Assembly: GCA_900548005.1 (NCBI GenBank)
Contig: URIZ01000007.1
Span: 1-64,000 of the forward strand
DNA: 64,000 nucleotides
Direction of reading: 5' to 3'
DNA from: an uncultured Eubacteriales bacterium
GTDB lineage: Bacteria; Bacillota; Clostridia; Christensenellales; CAG-917
Shown here: positions 31,878 to 40,632 of the stretch, one piece after another
Numbering within the stretch: position 1 is the stretch's first letter
Layout: each line of letters opens with the position of its first letter
Position numbers and translations under genes: made by a program
The notes under the pieces: generated by a model
What the model was told of the DNA's origin: nothing
Seen by the model: the letters and a program-made list of their open reading frames with translations, nothing else
Database searches by the model: none

Positions 31878-31905
31878 TTGAAATTGCGCATATATATGGT
31901 ATAAT
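31878..31905 (+). promoter_or_regulatory. Promoter of the SPFH operon
   Basis: TTGAAA (31878-31883), 16 bases, TATAAT (31900-31905), followed by an AAGGAG ribosome site before the ATG at 31936. Confidence 0.7.
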
Positions 31906-31935
31906 GTTGTCAACAAGAAAAACAAGGAGATTGCT

Positions 31936-33051
31936 ATGGGCTTGATCAAAAGACAACTTCTCAAAGTCATCCAATGGGAAGACAGCACTCAAAATACTAT
32001 AGTTCAAAAATTCGAATACGACGACAGATATGCCATTATGAAGGGATCGGAGCTTATCGTCAGACCTTCTCAAGCGGCGATTTTCGTTTATCGCGGCTCG
32101 ATCTGCGACGTGTTCACCGAAGGCAATTGGAAACTCGATGAAGGTTCAACGCCCGTTCTCACCGCCATCGCCAACTGGAAATATGCGTTTGAAAACCCCA
32201 AACAAATAGACGTCTACTTCGTCAATTTGCGCAGATTCACGCAAATGAAGTGGGGCACGCCCAATCCCGTTATGATGCGCGACAAGGACTTTGGCATGAT
32301 CCGCATCGCAGGTCACGGCGAATATTCCTTCCACGTTGCAAACCCCGAAAAGTTCATGAAAGAGATTTTCGGCGCAACGCACTCATATAAGACGGAAGAC
32401 ATACAAGAACATCTCAAATCCATTGTGCTTGCAGAGCTGACCGATATGCTCGGCGAGTGCCAAATTCCCGCGCTCGAGCTTGCGGCAAACTATCTTGAGC
32501 TCGGCGACACGGTGTGCAACCACGCAAGAGCGAAATTCAACGCTCTCGGTCTTGACATCGACTCTGTCATCATCCGCAACTTCAAGCTGCCCGAGGCAGT
32601 GGAAAAGGCAATGGACAAGCGCACCACTCTCGGTGTGTTTGACGGCAAGATGAGCGATTATGCTCAATACGAATCCGTGCAAGCAATGCGTGACGCGGCA
32701 AAGAACCCCGGTATGGGCGGTATGTTCGGCGCGGCAGGCATAGGTCTGGGAATGGGCGCAAGAGTGGGCAATCAATTTGCTCAAAGCCTTGACGAAACGC
32801 AGGTTCAGAAAGTCAAATGCGCAAAGTGCGGCGCAAGCGTGAAAGCAGGTGCGAAATTCTGCCCCGAATGCGGAGCAAAAGTCGGTGCTGCGGAAACCGC
32901 CAAATGCGCAAAATGCGGAGCAGACGTCCCCGTCGGATCAAAGTTCTGCCCCGAATGCGGAGCTCCTCAAAGCACCACTTGCCCCAAATGCAAGGCAAAC
33001 GTCAAAGCAGGCATGAAATTCTGCCCCGAATGTGGAGCAAAAATCGAATAA
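31936..33051 (+). CDS. SPFH-domain protein with three C-terminal zinc ribbons (YdjI-like)
   Basis: The 371-residue protein opens with the MGLIKRQLLKVIQWED signature of the YdjI/virion-core-protein-like SPFH family. The SPFH domain spans about residues 25-240. A Gly/Met-rich hinge follows, then three consecutive zinc ribbons (about residues 292-371), each C-x2-C, a 12-14 residue gap, C-x2-C with FCPECGA. In Bacillus subtilis the relative YdjI works with YdjG/YdjH and a PspA-type protein at the membrane; that is family knowledge, not shown here. The next gene, 10 bases on, is the zinc-ribbon membrane partner, so the two are an operon. A scaffold role at membrane stress sites is likely. No PspA gene is present in the window. 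Confidence 0.85.
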   Translation: MGLIKRQLLKVIQWEDSTQNTIVQKFEYDDRYAIMKGSELIVRPSQAAIFVYRGSICDVFTEGNWKLDEGSTPVLTAIANWKYAFENPKQIDVYFVNLRRFTQMKWGTPNPVMMRDKDFGMIRIAGHGEYSFHVANPEKFMKEIFGATHSYKTEDIQEHLKSIVLAELTDMLGECQIPALELAANYLELGDTVCNHARAKFNALGLDIDSVIIRNFKLPEAVEKAMDKRTTLGVFDGKMSDYAQYESVQAMRDAAKNPGMGGMFGAAGIGLGMGARVGNQFAQSLDETQVQKVKCAKCGASVKAGAKFCPECGAKVGAAETAKCAKCGADVPVGSKFCPECGAPQSTTCPKCKANVKAGMKFCPECGAKIE

Positions 33052-33061
33052 TCCATGATTT

Positions 33062-34135
33062 ATGGCAGACGTTTTCGACTATAAAAACACAGGCGTATCC
33101 AAGTGTTCCAACTGCGGCGCGGATATGGTCTACGATCCGAAAGTGGGCGCGTTGCATTGTTCCTATTGCGACGCGACTCGCGCTATTGAGAAAAGACAGT
33201 GTTTCAGGCGCGACTACGACAAGGAGTGCAAGGACGGGGCGGTGCTCATCGACGACGATGTATACAAATGCCCCAACTGCGGCGGCGATATTACGCTTGA
33301 ATCGTTCGACACGGCTGTCAAATGTCCCTATTGCGGAGCAACCAACATTGTCAAGATCGAAGATCTCAAAGGCTTGAAACCAAATGCCATTCTTCCGTTT
33401 GCGCTCGCGCAAGAAGACGCAGCCAACGCCGGCAAAAAGTGGATAAAGAAGAAAATATTTGCGCCTATCGGGCTGAAAAAGAACTTCGCCGTGGACAAAT
33501 TCAAGGGCATTTACATACCGTCCTATGCGTTTTCGTCCGACACGTATTCCACCTATGAAGGCAGGTTTGGCGAAAGGCGCACTCGCACCGTGGGCTCGGG
33601 CAACGACAAGCGCACCGAAACGTATATCTATTGGTACAACGTCAGCGGTCAAAAGGATATGTCCTTTGAAGATATGCCTGTTGAGGCAAGCACGCAAATC
33701 GAACAAAAGGAGCTCAACAAAATCCTTCCTTTCGACACGCAAAATCTCGAGGCGTACAACAGAGATTACATCTCGGGTTTTGCCGCAGAGAGATACGACA
33801 CTTCGCTTGCAGGCGGATTTTCCGTTGCGCAAGGTCAAATGAGTGAAGATATCAAAAACTCCATCAAGAGCGGCTACAGGGCTGACGTTGTGGACTATCT
33901 CAACGTCAACACCAAGTTCTGCAACAACAAATTCCACTATATGCTCCTGCCCCTTTGGGTGTGTTCGTACAAGTATCGCAAGAAACTTTACGGCTTCATC
34001 ATCAACGGCAGGACGGGCAAGTCCACAGGCAAATCGCCCGTGTCGCCTTGGAAGGTTGCAATCGCCGTGCTGTTCGCGCTCGGCTTGGTTGCGCTTGTGG
34101 TGTGGCTGTATCTCAGCGGCTTTTTCACAGAATAA
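33062..34135 (+). CDS. TFIIB-type zinc-ribbon membrane protein (YdjG-like)
   Basis: This 357-residue protein has two N-terminal zinc ribbons: C-SNC-x17-C-SYC near residues 15-40 and C-PNC-x17-C-PYC near residues 62-85. A soluble middle domain (about 90-320) contains the conserved start LKGLKPNAILPFAL and YIPSYAFSSDTYSTYEG. A single C-terminal membrane span follows (about 330-352). This layout matches YdjG-like partners of SPFH proteins. It lies directly behind the SPFH gene and probably anchors it at the membrane. There is no good Shine-Dalgarno sequence; translation may be coupled to the gene before it. Confidence 0.8.
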   Translation: MADVFDYKNTGVSKCSNCGADMVYDPKVGALHCSYCDATRAIEKRQCFRRDYDKECKDGAVLIDDDVYKCPNCGGDITLESFDTAVKCPYCGATNIVKIEDLKGLKPNAILPFALAQEDAANAGKKWIKKKIFAPIGLKKNFAVDKFKGIYIPSYAFSSDTYSTYEGRFGERRTRTVGSGNDKRTETYIYWYNVSGQKDMSFEDMPVEASTQIEQKELNKILPFDTQNLEAYNRDYISGFAAERYDTSLAGGFSVAQGQMSEDIKNSIKSGYRADVVDYLNVNTKFCNNKFHYMLLPLWVCSYKYRKKLYGFIINGRTGKSTGKSPVSPWKVAIAVLFALGLVALVVWLYLSGFFTE

Positions 34136-34176
34136 AAATATAAATTTTTATACAATCTTATATCGGAGGTAACACA

Positions 34177-34380
34177 ATGATCACAAAAGATATGCTCATC
34201 ATCGACGTATTGGCACAAGGCGATCCCGACAAACTCGCCAACGTGTTGCAAGAGAGCGGAATGCATTGCTTGCACTGCATGCTCGCACACGGCGAAACTC
34301 TTGAAGAGGCAGCAAACGTGCACGGCATCGATGCAGATCAACTCATTGAAAAACTCAACGCAGTCTGCGAAGAGAAATAA
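34177..34380 (+). CDS. DUF1858 redox-disulfide domain protein
   Basis: The 67-residue protein has the DUF1858 pattern: an N-terminal IIDVLAQGDPDKLANVL helix, then G-M-H-C-L-H-C with a CxxC pair, and ETLEEAA downstream. Such small proteins are often linked to hybrid-cluster or other redox systems (family knowledge). A strong CGGAGG ribosome site lies eight bases before the ATG. It ends in its own terminator. It may be co-transcribed with the SPFH pair or use the TACAAT box at about 34150. Confidence 0.85.
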   Translation: MITKDMLIIDVLAQGDPDKLANVLQESGMHCLHCMLAHGETLEEAANVHGIDADQLIEKLNAVCEEK

Positions 34381-34392
34381 CTTATCAAAAGC

Positions 34393-34424
34393 AAAAGGCT
34401 CGCCACGGCGAGCCTTTTCTTTTG
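34393..34424 (+). terminator. Intrinsic terminator after the DUF1858 gene
   Basis: An 11-bp stem (34393-34403 and 34408-34418) with loop CACG is followed by a T-rich tail. Confidence 0.95.
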
Positions 34425-34532
34425 CAATCGAACACATGATTTTTAGTTTTTATTTTTTGAAATGACAGCTTGAACAACGTTGCTCTGGTGCGACACAAAC
34501 GGCGTATTCGGATTTATTGTTGTGGCTTGGAT

Positions 34533-35048
34533 TTACATAATTCGGCACAGGGCGCAGGCAAGGAGTGCGCCGATAAGAGTGCAAAAAAGAGATACGGGGA
34601 TTGCATAGCGCAGTTTTTTGACGTGGGTGCTTGCAAAATACACGGCGGAGATGTAAAACACCGTTTCGCTGCCGCCGGCAATCACGCAGGCGCATCTTGT
34701 GATATAGGAGTCCGCGCCGTATGCTGATATGATGTTTTCAACAAGAGCGGTCGTGCCGTTGCCCGAGAGCGGAACAAGCAAAATCAGCTCCGCAATCTCG
34801 CTTGGCACACCTATATATCCGAGCGGTTTTGCAAGGAAGGTTGCCGCCATTGCCGACAGTCCGCTTGCCTTGAAAAGCTCTATGCACACAAAGATCGACG
34901 CAATATAGGGGAAGATGCTTTTGACAAGCGACATAGATTCTTTTGCGCCGACAAGAAAGCAGTCGTAAGGGCGAGCCTTTTTGATTATGCACGCAACAAG
35001 CAGAATTATCACAAGCACGGGCAAAACGTAGACGCTTATTTGTTGCAT
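34533..35048 (-). CDS. spmB: Spore maturation protein B
   Basis: The 171-residue membrane protein has the SpmB pattern: an N-terminal span, the core G-A-K-E-S-M, IFPYIASIF, then PLSGNGTTALVENI and GSETVFYISAVYF. Its start lies inside the last codons of spmA, a 13-base overlap, so the two are coupled. SpmA and SpmB are needed for full dehydration of the spore core in Bacillus and Clostridium. Their presence is the best sign here of a sporulating ancestry. Confidence 0.93.
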   Translation of the reverse strand: MQQISVYVLPVLVIILLVACIIKKARPYDCFLVGAKESMSLVKSIFPYIASIFVCIELFKASGLSAMAATFLAKPLGYIGVPSEIAELILLVPLSGNGTTALVENIISAYGADSYITRCACVIAGGSETVFYISAVYFASTHVKKLRYAIPVSLFCTLIGALLACALCRIM

Positions 35049-35776
35049 TTTTGCCGTCCTTTTTTGGTTTTGTCAATGCTGTTTGCTTTTGATTTCGGCG
35101 CGGTTCGTTTTTGTTTCAATTTGCATAATACGGATTTTATATTGCAAATATATGTAGATAAAATGCCTGTTATGTTGTTTAGTGTTTTGTTTGCGACACG
35201 ACATTGCAAAACCGTGTTGTCGACTTTTTTGAGCGATAATGCCTTGCACATTATCACGCCGAGCAAGGTGGCGATGCCGCTCGATATAAGAGTGGGCATG
35301 ATTATGTCCGCGGCGTTTTGAGAGTTGCTTGCGGCGCGCATTGCAATCACGGTGGCGGGGATGAGCTGTATGCTCGTTGCGTTGATTGTGAAAAGCAATG
35401 CCATATTGTGCGTTGCCTTGTCGCTGCCGTCTTGCATTTGTTCCATTGCCTTGATTGCCGCAGGGGTGGCAACTCCGCCCATGCCCAGCATATTTGCCGA
35501 CACGTTGACGCATATCCAATCGTACGCTTCTTCTTTTTCGCCCTTGAAAAGTTTTCTTGCAACGGGTTTCAAGATCTTGGACAGCCGCTTGTCAATGCCC
35601 GTACGTTTGGTCATCTCCAAGACTGAGAGCCACACCGCGTATATTGCGAGCAGTTTTATAGACAGCGAGATTGCGCCGCTCACGCCTTCGATCATGGACG
35701 AAAACGCCGTCTCGGGCGAGCGAGCGCACATGATGACAAGACTTATTAGACTTATTGCAAGAAACACCGCATTCAC
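35036..35776 (-). CDS. spmA: Spore maturation protein A with basic C-terminal extension
   Basis: The protein shows the SpmA blocks: EGVSGAISLSIKLLAIYAVWLSVLEM, a nucleoside-recognition-like domain, ANMLGMGGVATPAAIKAMEQMQ, and FTINATSIQLIPATVIAMRA. At 246 residues it is about 50 longer than usual; the extra C-terminal part is rich in Lys, Asn and Thr. The spmB gene begins in this tail. The start codon is GTG at 35776, six bases after a TACAAT box, with no ribosome site, so the message is probably leaderless. An ATG four bases inside is out of frame. Confidence 0.9.
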   Translation of the reverse strand: MNAVFLAISLISLVIMCARSPETAFSSMIEGVSGAISLSIKLLAIYAVWLSVLEMTKRTGIDKRLSKILKPVARKLFKGEKEEAYDWICVNVSANMLGMGGVATPAAIKAMEQMQDGSDKATHNMALLFTINATSIQLIPATVIAMRAASNSQNAADIIMPTLISSGIATLLGVIMCKALSLKKVDNTVLQCRVANKTLNNITGILSTYICNIKSVLCKLKQKRTAPKSKANSIDKTKKGRQKCNK

Positions 35777-35788
35777 GTTGAAATTGTA
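35777..35788 (-). promoter_or_regulatory. -10 box and leaderless start of spmA
   Basis: On the minus strand TACAAT (35788-35783) is followed by six bases and GTG at 35776. The -35 region is weak. A sporulation sigma factor could also be used; I cannot tell from the sequence. Confidence 0.45.
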
Positions 35789-35901
35789 TTGTTAAGCGAG
35801 CAAAGATATGCCGCTAATCGTTTACTTTTATTCATAAAAGATGTATAATGTATAAAATATCGAAAAAGAAGGGTATCATTGGCCCTGATTTATGGTGAAT
35901 C

Positions 35902-37911
35902 ATGCAAGACAAAAAGAAATTTTATATGACGACCGCAATTGCATACGCGTCGGGCAAACCTCACATCGGCAACACGTATGAAATCGTGCTTTCAGACCTT
36001 ATCGCAAGGGCAAAACGTATGGAAGGATACGACGTGTACTTTCAGACCGGCACGGACGAGCACGGCGAAAAGATTGAGCTAAAAGCTCAGGACGCAGGCG
36101 TCACGCCTCAACAATTCGTGGACGAAAAGGCACGCGAGATCAAGCGTATTTGGGATCTTATGGACACCACCTACGACAACTTTATCCGCACCACCGACAA
36201 ACAGCACGAAGAGCAAGTGCAAAAAATCTTCAAAAAATTCTATGAACAAGGCGACATCTACAAAGGCTCGTACAAGGGCTGGTATTGCACGCCTTGCGAG
36301 TCGTTCTGGACGGAGAGCCAGCTTGTTGACGGCAAATGCCCCGACTGCGGCAGAGAAGTCAAGCTCGCAGAAGAAGAAGCCTATTTCTTCAATATGCAAA
36401 AATACGCCGATAGACTGATGAAATATTATGAAGATCATCCCGATTTCATAGTGCCGCAATCGCGCAAAAACGAGATGATCAACAACTTCTTGAAGCCCGG
36501 TCTTCAAGACCTTTGTGTGTCAAGAACGTCTTTCACGTGGGGTATTCCCGTGAACTTTGACAACCGCCACGTCGTGTACGTGTGGCTTGACGCGCTCACC
36601 AACTACATCACGGGCATCGGCTATGACGCAGAGGGCAACAGCAGTGATTTGTACAAGAAAGAATGGCCTGCCGACGTTCATATCATCGGCAAAGATATCG
36701 TGCGTTTCCACTCTATTTATTGGCCGATCTTCCTTATGGCGATGGGCGAGCCGCTCCCCAAGCAAATCTACGGACACCCGTGGCTTTTGCAAAACGGCGG
36801 AAAGATGTCCAAGTCCAAGGGCAACGTCATCTATGCGGACGACCTTGTGGATTTCTTCGGTGTGGACGCGGTCAGATACTATCTGCTCTCGCAAATGCCT
36901 TTTGACAACGACGGACTTATCGGCTGGGATATGGTGGTTGACGTCATCAACTCCGAGCTTGTCAACGTCTACGGCAATCTCGTGCAACGCACGGTGGCGA
37001 TGACCAACAAATATTTTGGCGGAGTCGTGTGCGACAAGGGCGTCAAAGAAGACGTGGACGAAGATTTGAAAGCGGTGGTGACTGCCGCTCGCGACAAAGT
37101 GTTCGGCGCAATCGACGCATATCGCACGGCGGACGCGCTTGACGAGATTTTCTCGGTGCTCAGAAGAGCCAACAAGTATATCGACGAAACTATGCCGTGG
37201 GTGCTTGCAAAAGACGAAACCAAGCAAGACCGCCTTGCAACCGTGCTGTACAATCTCACCGAAGCCATTGTGATTTGCGCAAGTTTGCTCTCGCCGTTTA
37301 TGCCGTCAACTTCTAAAAAAGTCGTTGAGCAATGCGGCGCAAGCATAAGAGAGTTTGACGATCTCGACAAATTCGGCTTGCTTGAAAGCGGCACAAAGGT
37401 GGATGAAAATCCGCAGCACTTGTTTAGTCGTATCGACGGCGAAAAAGTGAAGAAAGAGCTTTTGGCAAAAGGGCTTATCAAAGAAGAAGTCGAAGAAGAG
37501 CCAAAGCAAGACAAGAAGGTCAAAAAGCAAGAAAAATCCGCAGAAAACAAGGCGGAAAACGTTGTTCAAATCAGCGAAATCGGCATCGAAGACTTTGCAA
37601 AAGTCGCATTGCGCGTCGGCACTATCGTGGCGGCGGAAAAGGTGGAAAAAGCCGACAAACTGCTCAAATTCTCCGTGCAAATCGGCTCTGAAACTCGCAC
37701 GATCGTCAGCGGCATCGCAAAGTTCTACACCCCCGAAGAAATGGTGGGCAAAAACGTTGTTGTCGTGTTCAATCTCAAGCCGGCGAAGCTGCGCGGCATA
37801 GAGAGCCAAGGCATGTTGCTTTGCGCTTGCGAGCAGGACGAAAACGGACAAGAACGCATCGTGCTCGTAACTCCCGAAAAACCCGTGAAGAACGGATCGA
37901 CGGTCAGATAA
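35902..37911 (+). CDS. metG: Methionyl-tRNA synthetase
   Basis: This 669-residue enzyme charges tRNA-Met. It has the class I signatures PHIGN (residues 20-24) and KMSKS (301-305), a zinc knuckle with two CxxC pairs near residues 132-152, and a C-terminal EMAP/Arc1p-like tRNA-binding domain (about 560-669) after a Lys/Glu-rich linker. It heads a typical metG-tatD-ksgA cluster. A short hairpin without a clear T run lies between its stop and tatD (about 37911-37942), so read-through is likely. Its promoter and leader are short and hold no T-box. Confidence 0.97.
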   Translation: MQDKKKFYMTTAIAYASGKPHIGNTYEIVLSDLIARAKRMEGYDVYFQTGTDEHGEKIELKAQDAGVTPQQFVDEKAREIKRIWDLMDTTYDNFIRTTDKQHEEQVQKIFKKFYEQGDIYKGSYKGWYCTPCESFWTESQLVDGKCPDCGREVKLAEEEAYFFNMQKYADRLMKYYEDHPDFIVPQSRKNEMINNFLKPGLQDLCVSRTSFTWGIPVNFDNRHVVYVWLDALTNYITGIGYDAEGNSSDLYKKEWPADVHIIGKDIVRFHSIYWPIFLMAMGEPLPKQIYGHPWLLQNGGKMSKSKGNVIYADDLVDFFGVDAVRYYLLSQMPFDNDGLIGWDMVVDVINSELVNVYGNLVQRTVAMTNKYFGGVVCDKGVKEDVDEDLKAVVTAARDKVFGAIDAYRTADALDEIFSVLRRANKYIDETMPWVLAKDETKQDRLATVLYNLTEAIVICASLLSPFMPSTSKKVVEQCGASIREFDDLDKFGLLESGTKVDENPQHLFSRIDGEKVKKELLAKGLIKEEVEEEPKQDKKVKKQEKSAENKAENVVQISEIGIEDFAKVALRVGTIVAAEKVEKADKLLKFSVQIGSETRTIVSGIAKFYTPEEMVGKNVVVVFNLKPAKLRGIESQGMLLCACEQDENGQERIVLVTPEKPVKNGSTVR

Positions 37912-37957
37912 CAACAAGCCGTCTTTGCAGGCGGCTTTGTTGACAAAAGGCGAAATT

Positions 37958-38731
37958 ATGCTTATCGACACCCACTGCCATCTCAACGATGAATTGCTTG
38001 AAAAAAGAGAAGACGAGATCGTCGGCTCTTTTCTTGACGACGGGATAGAATGTGCCGTGTGCGTGGGCTATGATTTGCCGTCGAGCTTTCTTGCAAGAGA
38101 TATTGCCGCAAGGCATGACAGAGTGTGGTTTGCAGCAGGCATACATCCGCACGATTCGGACACGGCAGACGATGAAAAATATGCTGCGATAAGAGAACTT
38201 GCAAGTGATAAAAAAGCGGTTGCGATAGGCGAAATCGGGCTTGACTATTACTATGACAACAGCATACGAGAGCTGCAAAAGAAAGTGTTTCAAGAGCAAA
38301 TCGAGCTTGCAAACGAAGTGAATTTGCCCATAGTGTTGCACGTCAGGGACGCATACGAAGACGCAAGAAAAATCTTGTTCGATATGAAGTCCTACATCAA
38401 TTGCGGATTGTTGTTGCACTGCTATTCCGGCTCGCCCGAGTATGTCAAAATCTTTGACAAACTTGACGCGTACTACTCGTTCGGCGGTGCGATAACCTTC
38501 AAAAACGCAAAGCATAATATAGAGTCTTTGAAGAGTGTTCCGATAGATCGCCTTGTGCTTGAAACGGACTGTCCGTATATGACTCCCGTGCCTTTTAGGG
38601 GCAAACCCAATGAGCCGAAATACGTCAATCTCGTTGCCGACAAGGCAAGCGAAGTGCTTGAAATCAGCAGGGAGCGGATTGACGAGATAACGACGCAAAA
38701 TGCAAAACGGCTGTTTTATCGCATAAAATAG
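37958..38731 (+). CDS. tatD: TatD-family metal-dependent hydrolase/DNase
   Basis: I start at 37958, where MLIDTHCHLND gives the metal-binding HxH near the N-terminus and AAAGG lies upstream; longer starts add unrelated residues. The 257-residue protein has further TatD motifs: GIHPHD, GEIGLDYYYD, VLHVRDA, LHCYSGS and LETDCPYMTP. It folds as a TIM-barrel nuclease with two metals. It sits between metG and the TatD-linked radical SAM gene. Confidence 0.93.
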   Translation: MLIDTHCHLNDELLEKREDEIVGSFLDDGIECAVCVGYDLPSSFLARDIAARHDRVWFAAGIHPHDSDTADDEKYAAIRELASDKKAVAIGEIGLDYYYDNSIRELQKKVFQEQIELANEVNLPIVLHVRDAYEDARKILFDMKSYINCGLLLHCYSGSPEYVKIFDKLDAYYSFGGAITFKNAKHNIESLKSVPIDRLVLETDCPYMTPVPFRGKPNEPKYVNLVADKASEVLEISRERIDEITTQNAKRLFYRIK

Positions 38732-38836
38732 TGCGGATAAAACGCCGATTGTGCAAAGTGCGGCGAAAAACATAACATATTGAAAAATATAGAACAGCAA
38801 TCACACGCCGCATTTTGAAAGCGGCAAGAGAGAAGT

Positions 38837-39454
38837 ATGACCAACAACTACGTATATGAATTTGGCGACAGCCTATATCTCAACATCACCAATCGTTGTC
38901 CCAACAACTGTGAGTTTTGCATCCGCAACATCAAGGACGGTGTGAGCGGAAGCGAGCTTTGGCTCCTCAAAGAGCCGACTTATCAGGAGCTTGTGGACGA
39001 CCTTTCTTTGTATGATTTGAAAAAGTACAAAGAGATTGTGTTTTGCGGATTCGGCGAGCCGCTTTGCAATCTTTCGATGATCTCGCAAATCGCGCCCTAT
39101 CTCAAGAAAAAGGGCTGCCACGTGCGCATCAACACCAACGGGCTTGGCAATCTCATCAACAACCGCGACGACGTTGCAAAACTCATCGCGCCTTACGTTG
39201 ACAGCGTGTCCATCTCGCTCAATGCGTCCAACAGGGAAACCTATCAGGAGATATGCCGCAGCAAGTATGGTGAGGCTGCATTTGACGCTATGCTCAAATT
39301 TGCAAAAGATTGCGTGGACGCAGGCATCGACACCACTATGTCAGTTGTGGATTTCATCGGCGAAGACGAGATCAAGGCGTGCGGCGAGCTTGCAAAACAG
39401 GCAGGCGCGCACTACAAGGTGCGAGAAACCATACGAGAAGACACCGAATATTGA
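38837..39454 (+). CDS. TatD-linked radical SAM protein
   Basis: The 205-residue protein has a C-x3-C-x2-C iron-sulfur motif at Cys21, Cys25 and Cys28 in NITNRCPNNCEFC. FCGFGEPL follows, matching the SAM-binding GGE-like motif. It is short for a radical SAM protein, with a half-barrel core and no obvious second cluster. Its place right after tatD matches the TatD-linked radical SAM family (TIGR04038 by recall). The substrate is unknown. A ribosome site (AAGAGAGAAG) precedes the ATG. Confidence 0.88.
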   Translation: MTNNYVYEFGDSLYLNITNRCPNNCEFCIRNIKDGVSGSELWLLKEPTYQELVDDLSLYDLKKYKEIVFCGFGEPLCNLSMISQIAPYLKKKGCHVRINTNGLGNLINNRDDVAKLIAPYVDSVSISLNASNRETYQEICRSKYGEAAFDAMLKFAKDCVDAGIDTTMSVVDFIGEDEIKACGELAKQAGAHYKVRETIREDTEY

Positions 39455-39609
39455 CAAAATGTTGACAAAACGATAAAAACGAAAGGGGGATTCTTCCGTT
39501 TTTATCTTTTGTGTTTCAGACTTTTCGTCTTTTGTATGACACGAAGTTGTCGTGTGTAGTTAGAATGTGCGGGGTGGGCGGCAATATACCCGAAGTCGCA
39601 AGGAAAAAT

Positions 39610-40455
39610 ATGGAAAACAACAGCATAAAAGACATCATCCGCGGCACGAATTTCCGCTTCAACAAGGCTCTCGGGCAGAATTTTATCACCGACGGCAATC
39701 TTCTTGACGCAATCGTTCAAGACAGCGGCGTGACAAGCGACGATATCGTGGTTGAAATAGGTACGGGCGCAGGTACGCTCACGCGCGCGCTTGCAAAAGT
39801 CGCAAAAAAGGTCTATTCCTTTGAAGTGGACGACAATTTGAAACCCGTTCTCGAGCTTTCGCTCCAAGGCGTTGACAACGTGGAAGTGATTTTCCGTGAC
39901 GTATTAAGAATGAAAGATGACGATTTGAAAGCGATCGTCGGGGACAAATTCAAGGTGGTTGCCAATCTTCCGTACTACATCACAACGCCGCTTGCCATGA
40001 GATTTATCGAGAGCAATCTCGGAGTCGAAAGCCTTACGATCATGGTGCAAAAGGAAGTGGCGGACAGGTTTGTTGCAAAGCCGAACACGGCGGACTATGC
40101 GGCAATCACGCTTGCAATCGAGTCGGCAGGCAGCGCAAAGGTGACAAGAAACGTCAGCCGCAATATGTTTTTCCCTTCTCCCAACGTGGACAGCGCAGTG
40201 GTGCGGATAGATATAGACCGCCACAAGCTTGACGGCGAAAATGCGGCACTTCTTCACAAGCTCATCCGCGGCTCGTTTGCGATGCGCAGAAAGACGCTTG
40301 CAAACAACTTGTCGGTTGCCTTTCAGATGAGCAAGCAAGACGCGACCGACCTTATCGTTGCGTGCGGATTCAATCCGCTTGTGCGCGGCGAGGCTCTGTC
40401 GCTTGCAGAGTATATAAACCTTGCGCGCGCGCTTGAAAAGATGCAAAACGCATAA
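39610..40455 (+). CDS. ksgA: 16S rRNA dimethyladenosine transferase
   Basis: I start at 39610 (AAGGA just upstream); this gives 281 residues, the normal KsgA size. Motifs include F-R-F-N-K-A-L-G-Q-N-F, the SAM-binding VEIGTGAGTLT, and NLPYYITTP. It methylates two adjacent adenines near the 3' end of 16S rRNA. In many Firmicutes rnmV sits between tatD and ksgA; here the radical SAM gene is there instead. A weak hairpin lies upstream at about 39474-39503. Confidence 0.95.
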   Translation: MENNSIKDIIRGTNFRFNKALGQNFITDGNLLDAIVQDSGVTSDDIVVEIGTGAGTLTRALAKVAKKVYSFEVDDNLKPVLELSLQGVDNVEVIFRDVLRMKDDDLKAIVGDKFKVVANLPYYITTPLAMRFIESNLGVESLTIMVQKEVADRFVAKPNTADYAAITLAIESAGSAKVTRNVSRNMFFPSPNVDSAVVRIDIDRHKLDGENAALLHKLIRGSFAMRRKTLANNLSVAFQMSKQDATDLIVACGFNPLVRGEALSLAEYINLARALEKMQNA

Positions 40456-40620
40456 GGCAGGCAACACTCAAAGTTTTGATGAAAAGTTGCGGCGCAAACC
40501 GCAAAGTCGAAATGTCGCAAAATCGCAAAAACGGCGAAACCATGAAATCGGAAAATAGCAAGGCTACGAAATCGGCAAAAATCGTAAGAACAGTATAAAA
40601 ACAATCGGCAAAATATAAGA

Positions 40621-40632
40621 TATAAGACGGCT
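40621..40632 (+). promoter_or_regulatory. -10 box and leaderless start of the DMT transporter
   Basis: TATAAG (40621-40626), six bases, then ATG at 40633. No Shine-Dalgarno sequence is seen; the -35 region is weak. Confidence 0.45.

Noticed and set aside
35789..35901. T-box leader for metG
   Set aside because: The leader is too short and has no AGGGUGGNACCGCG-like T-box sequence.
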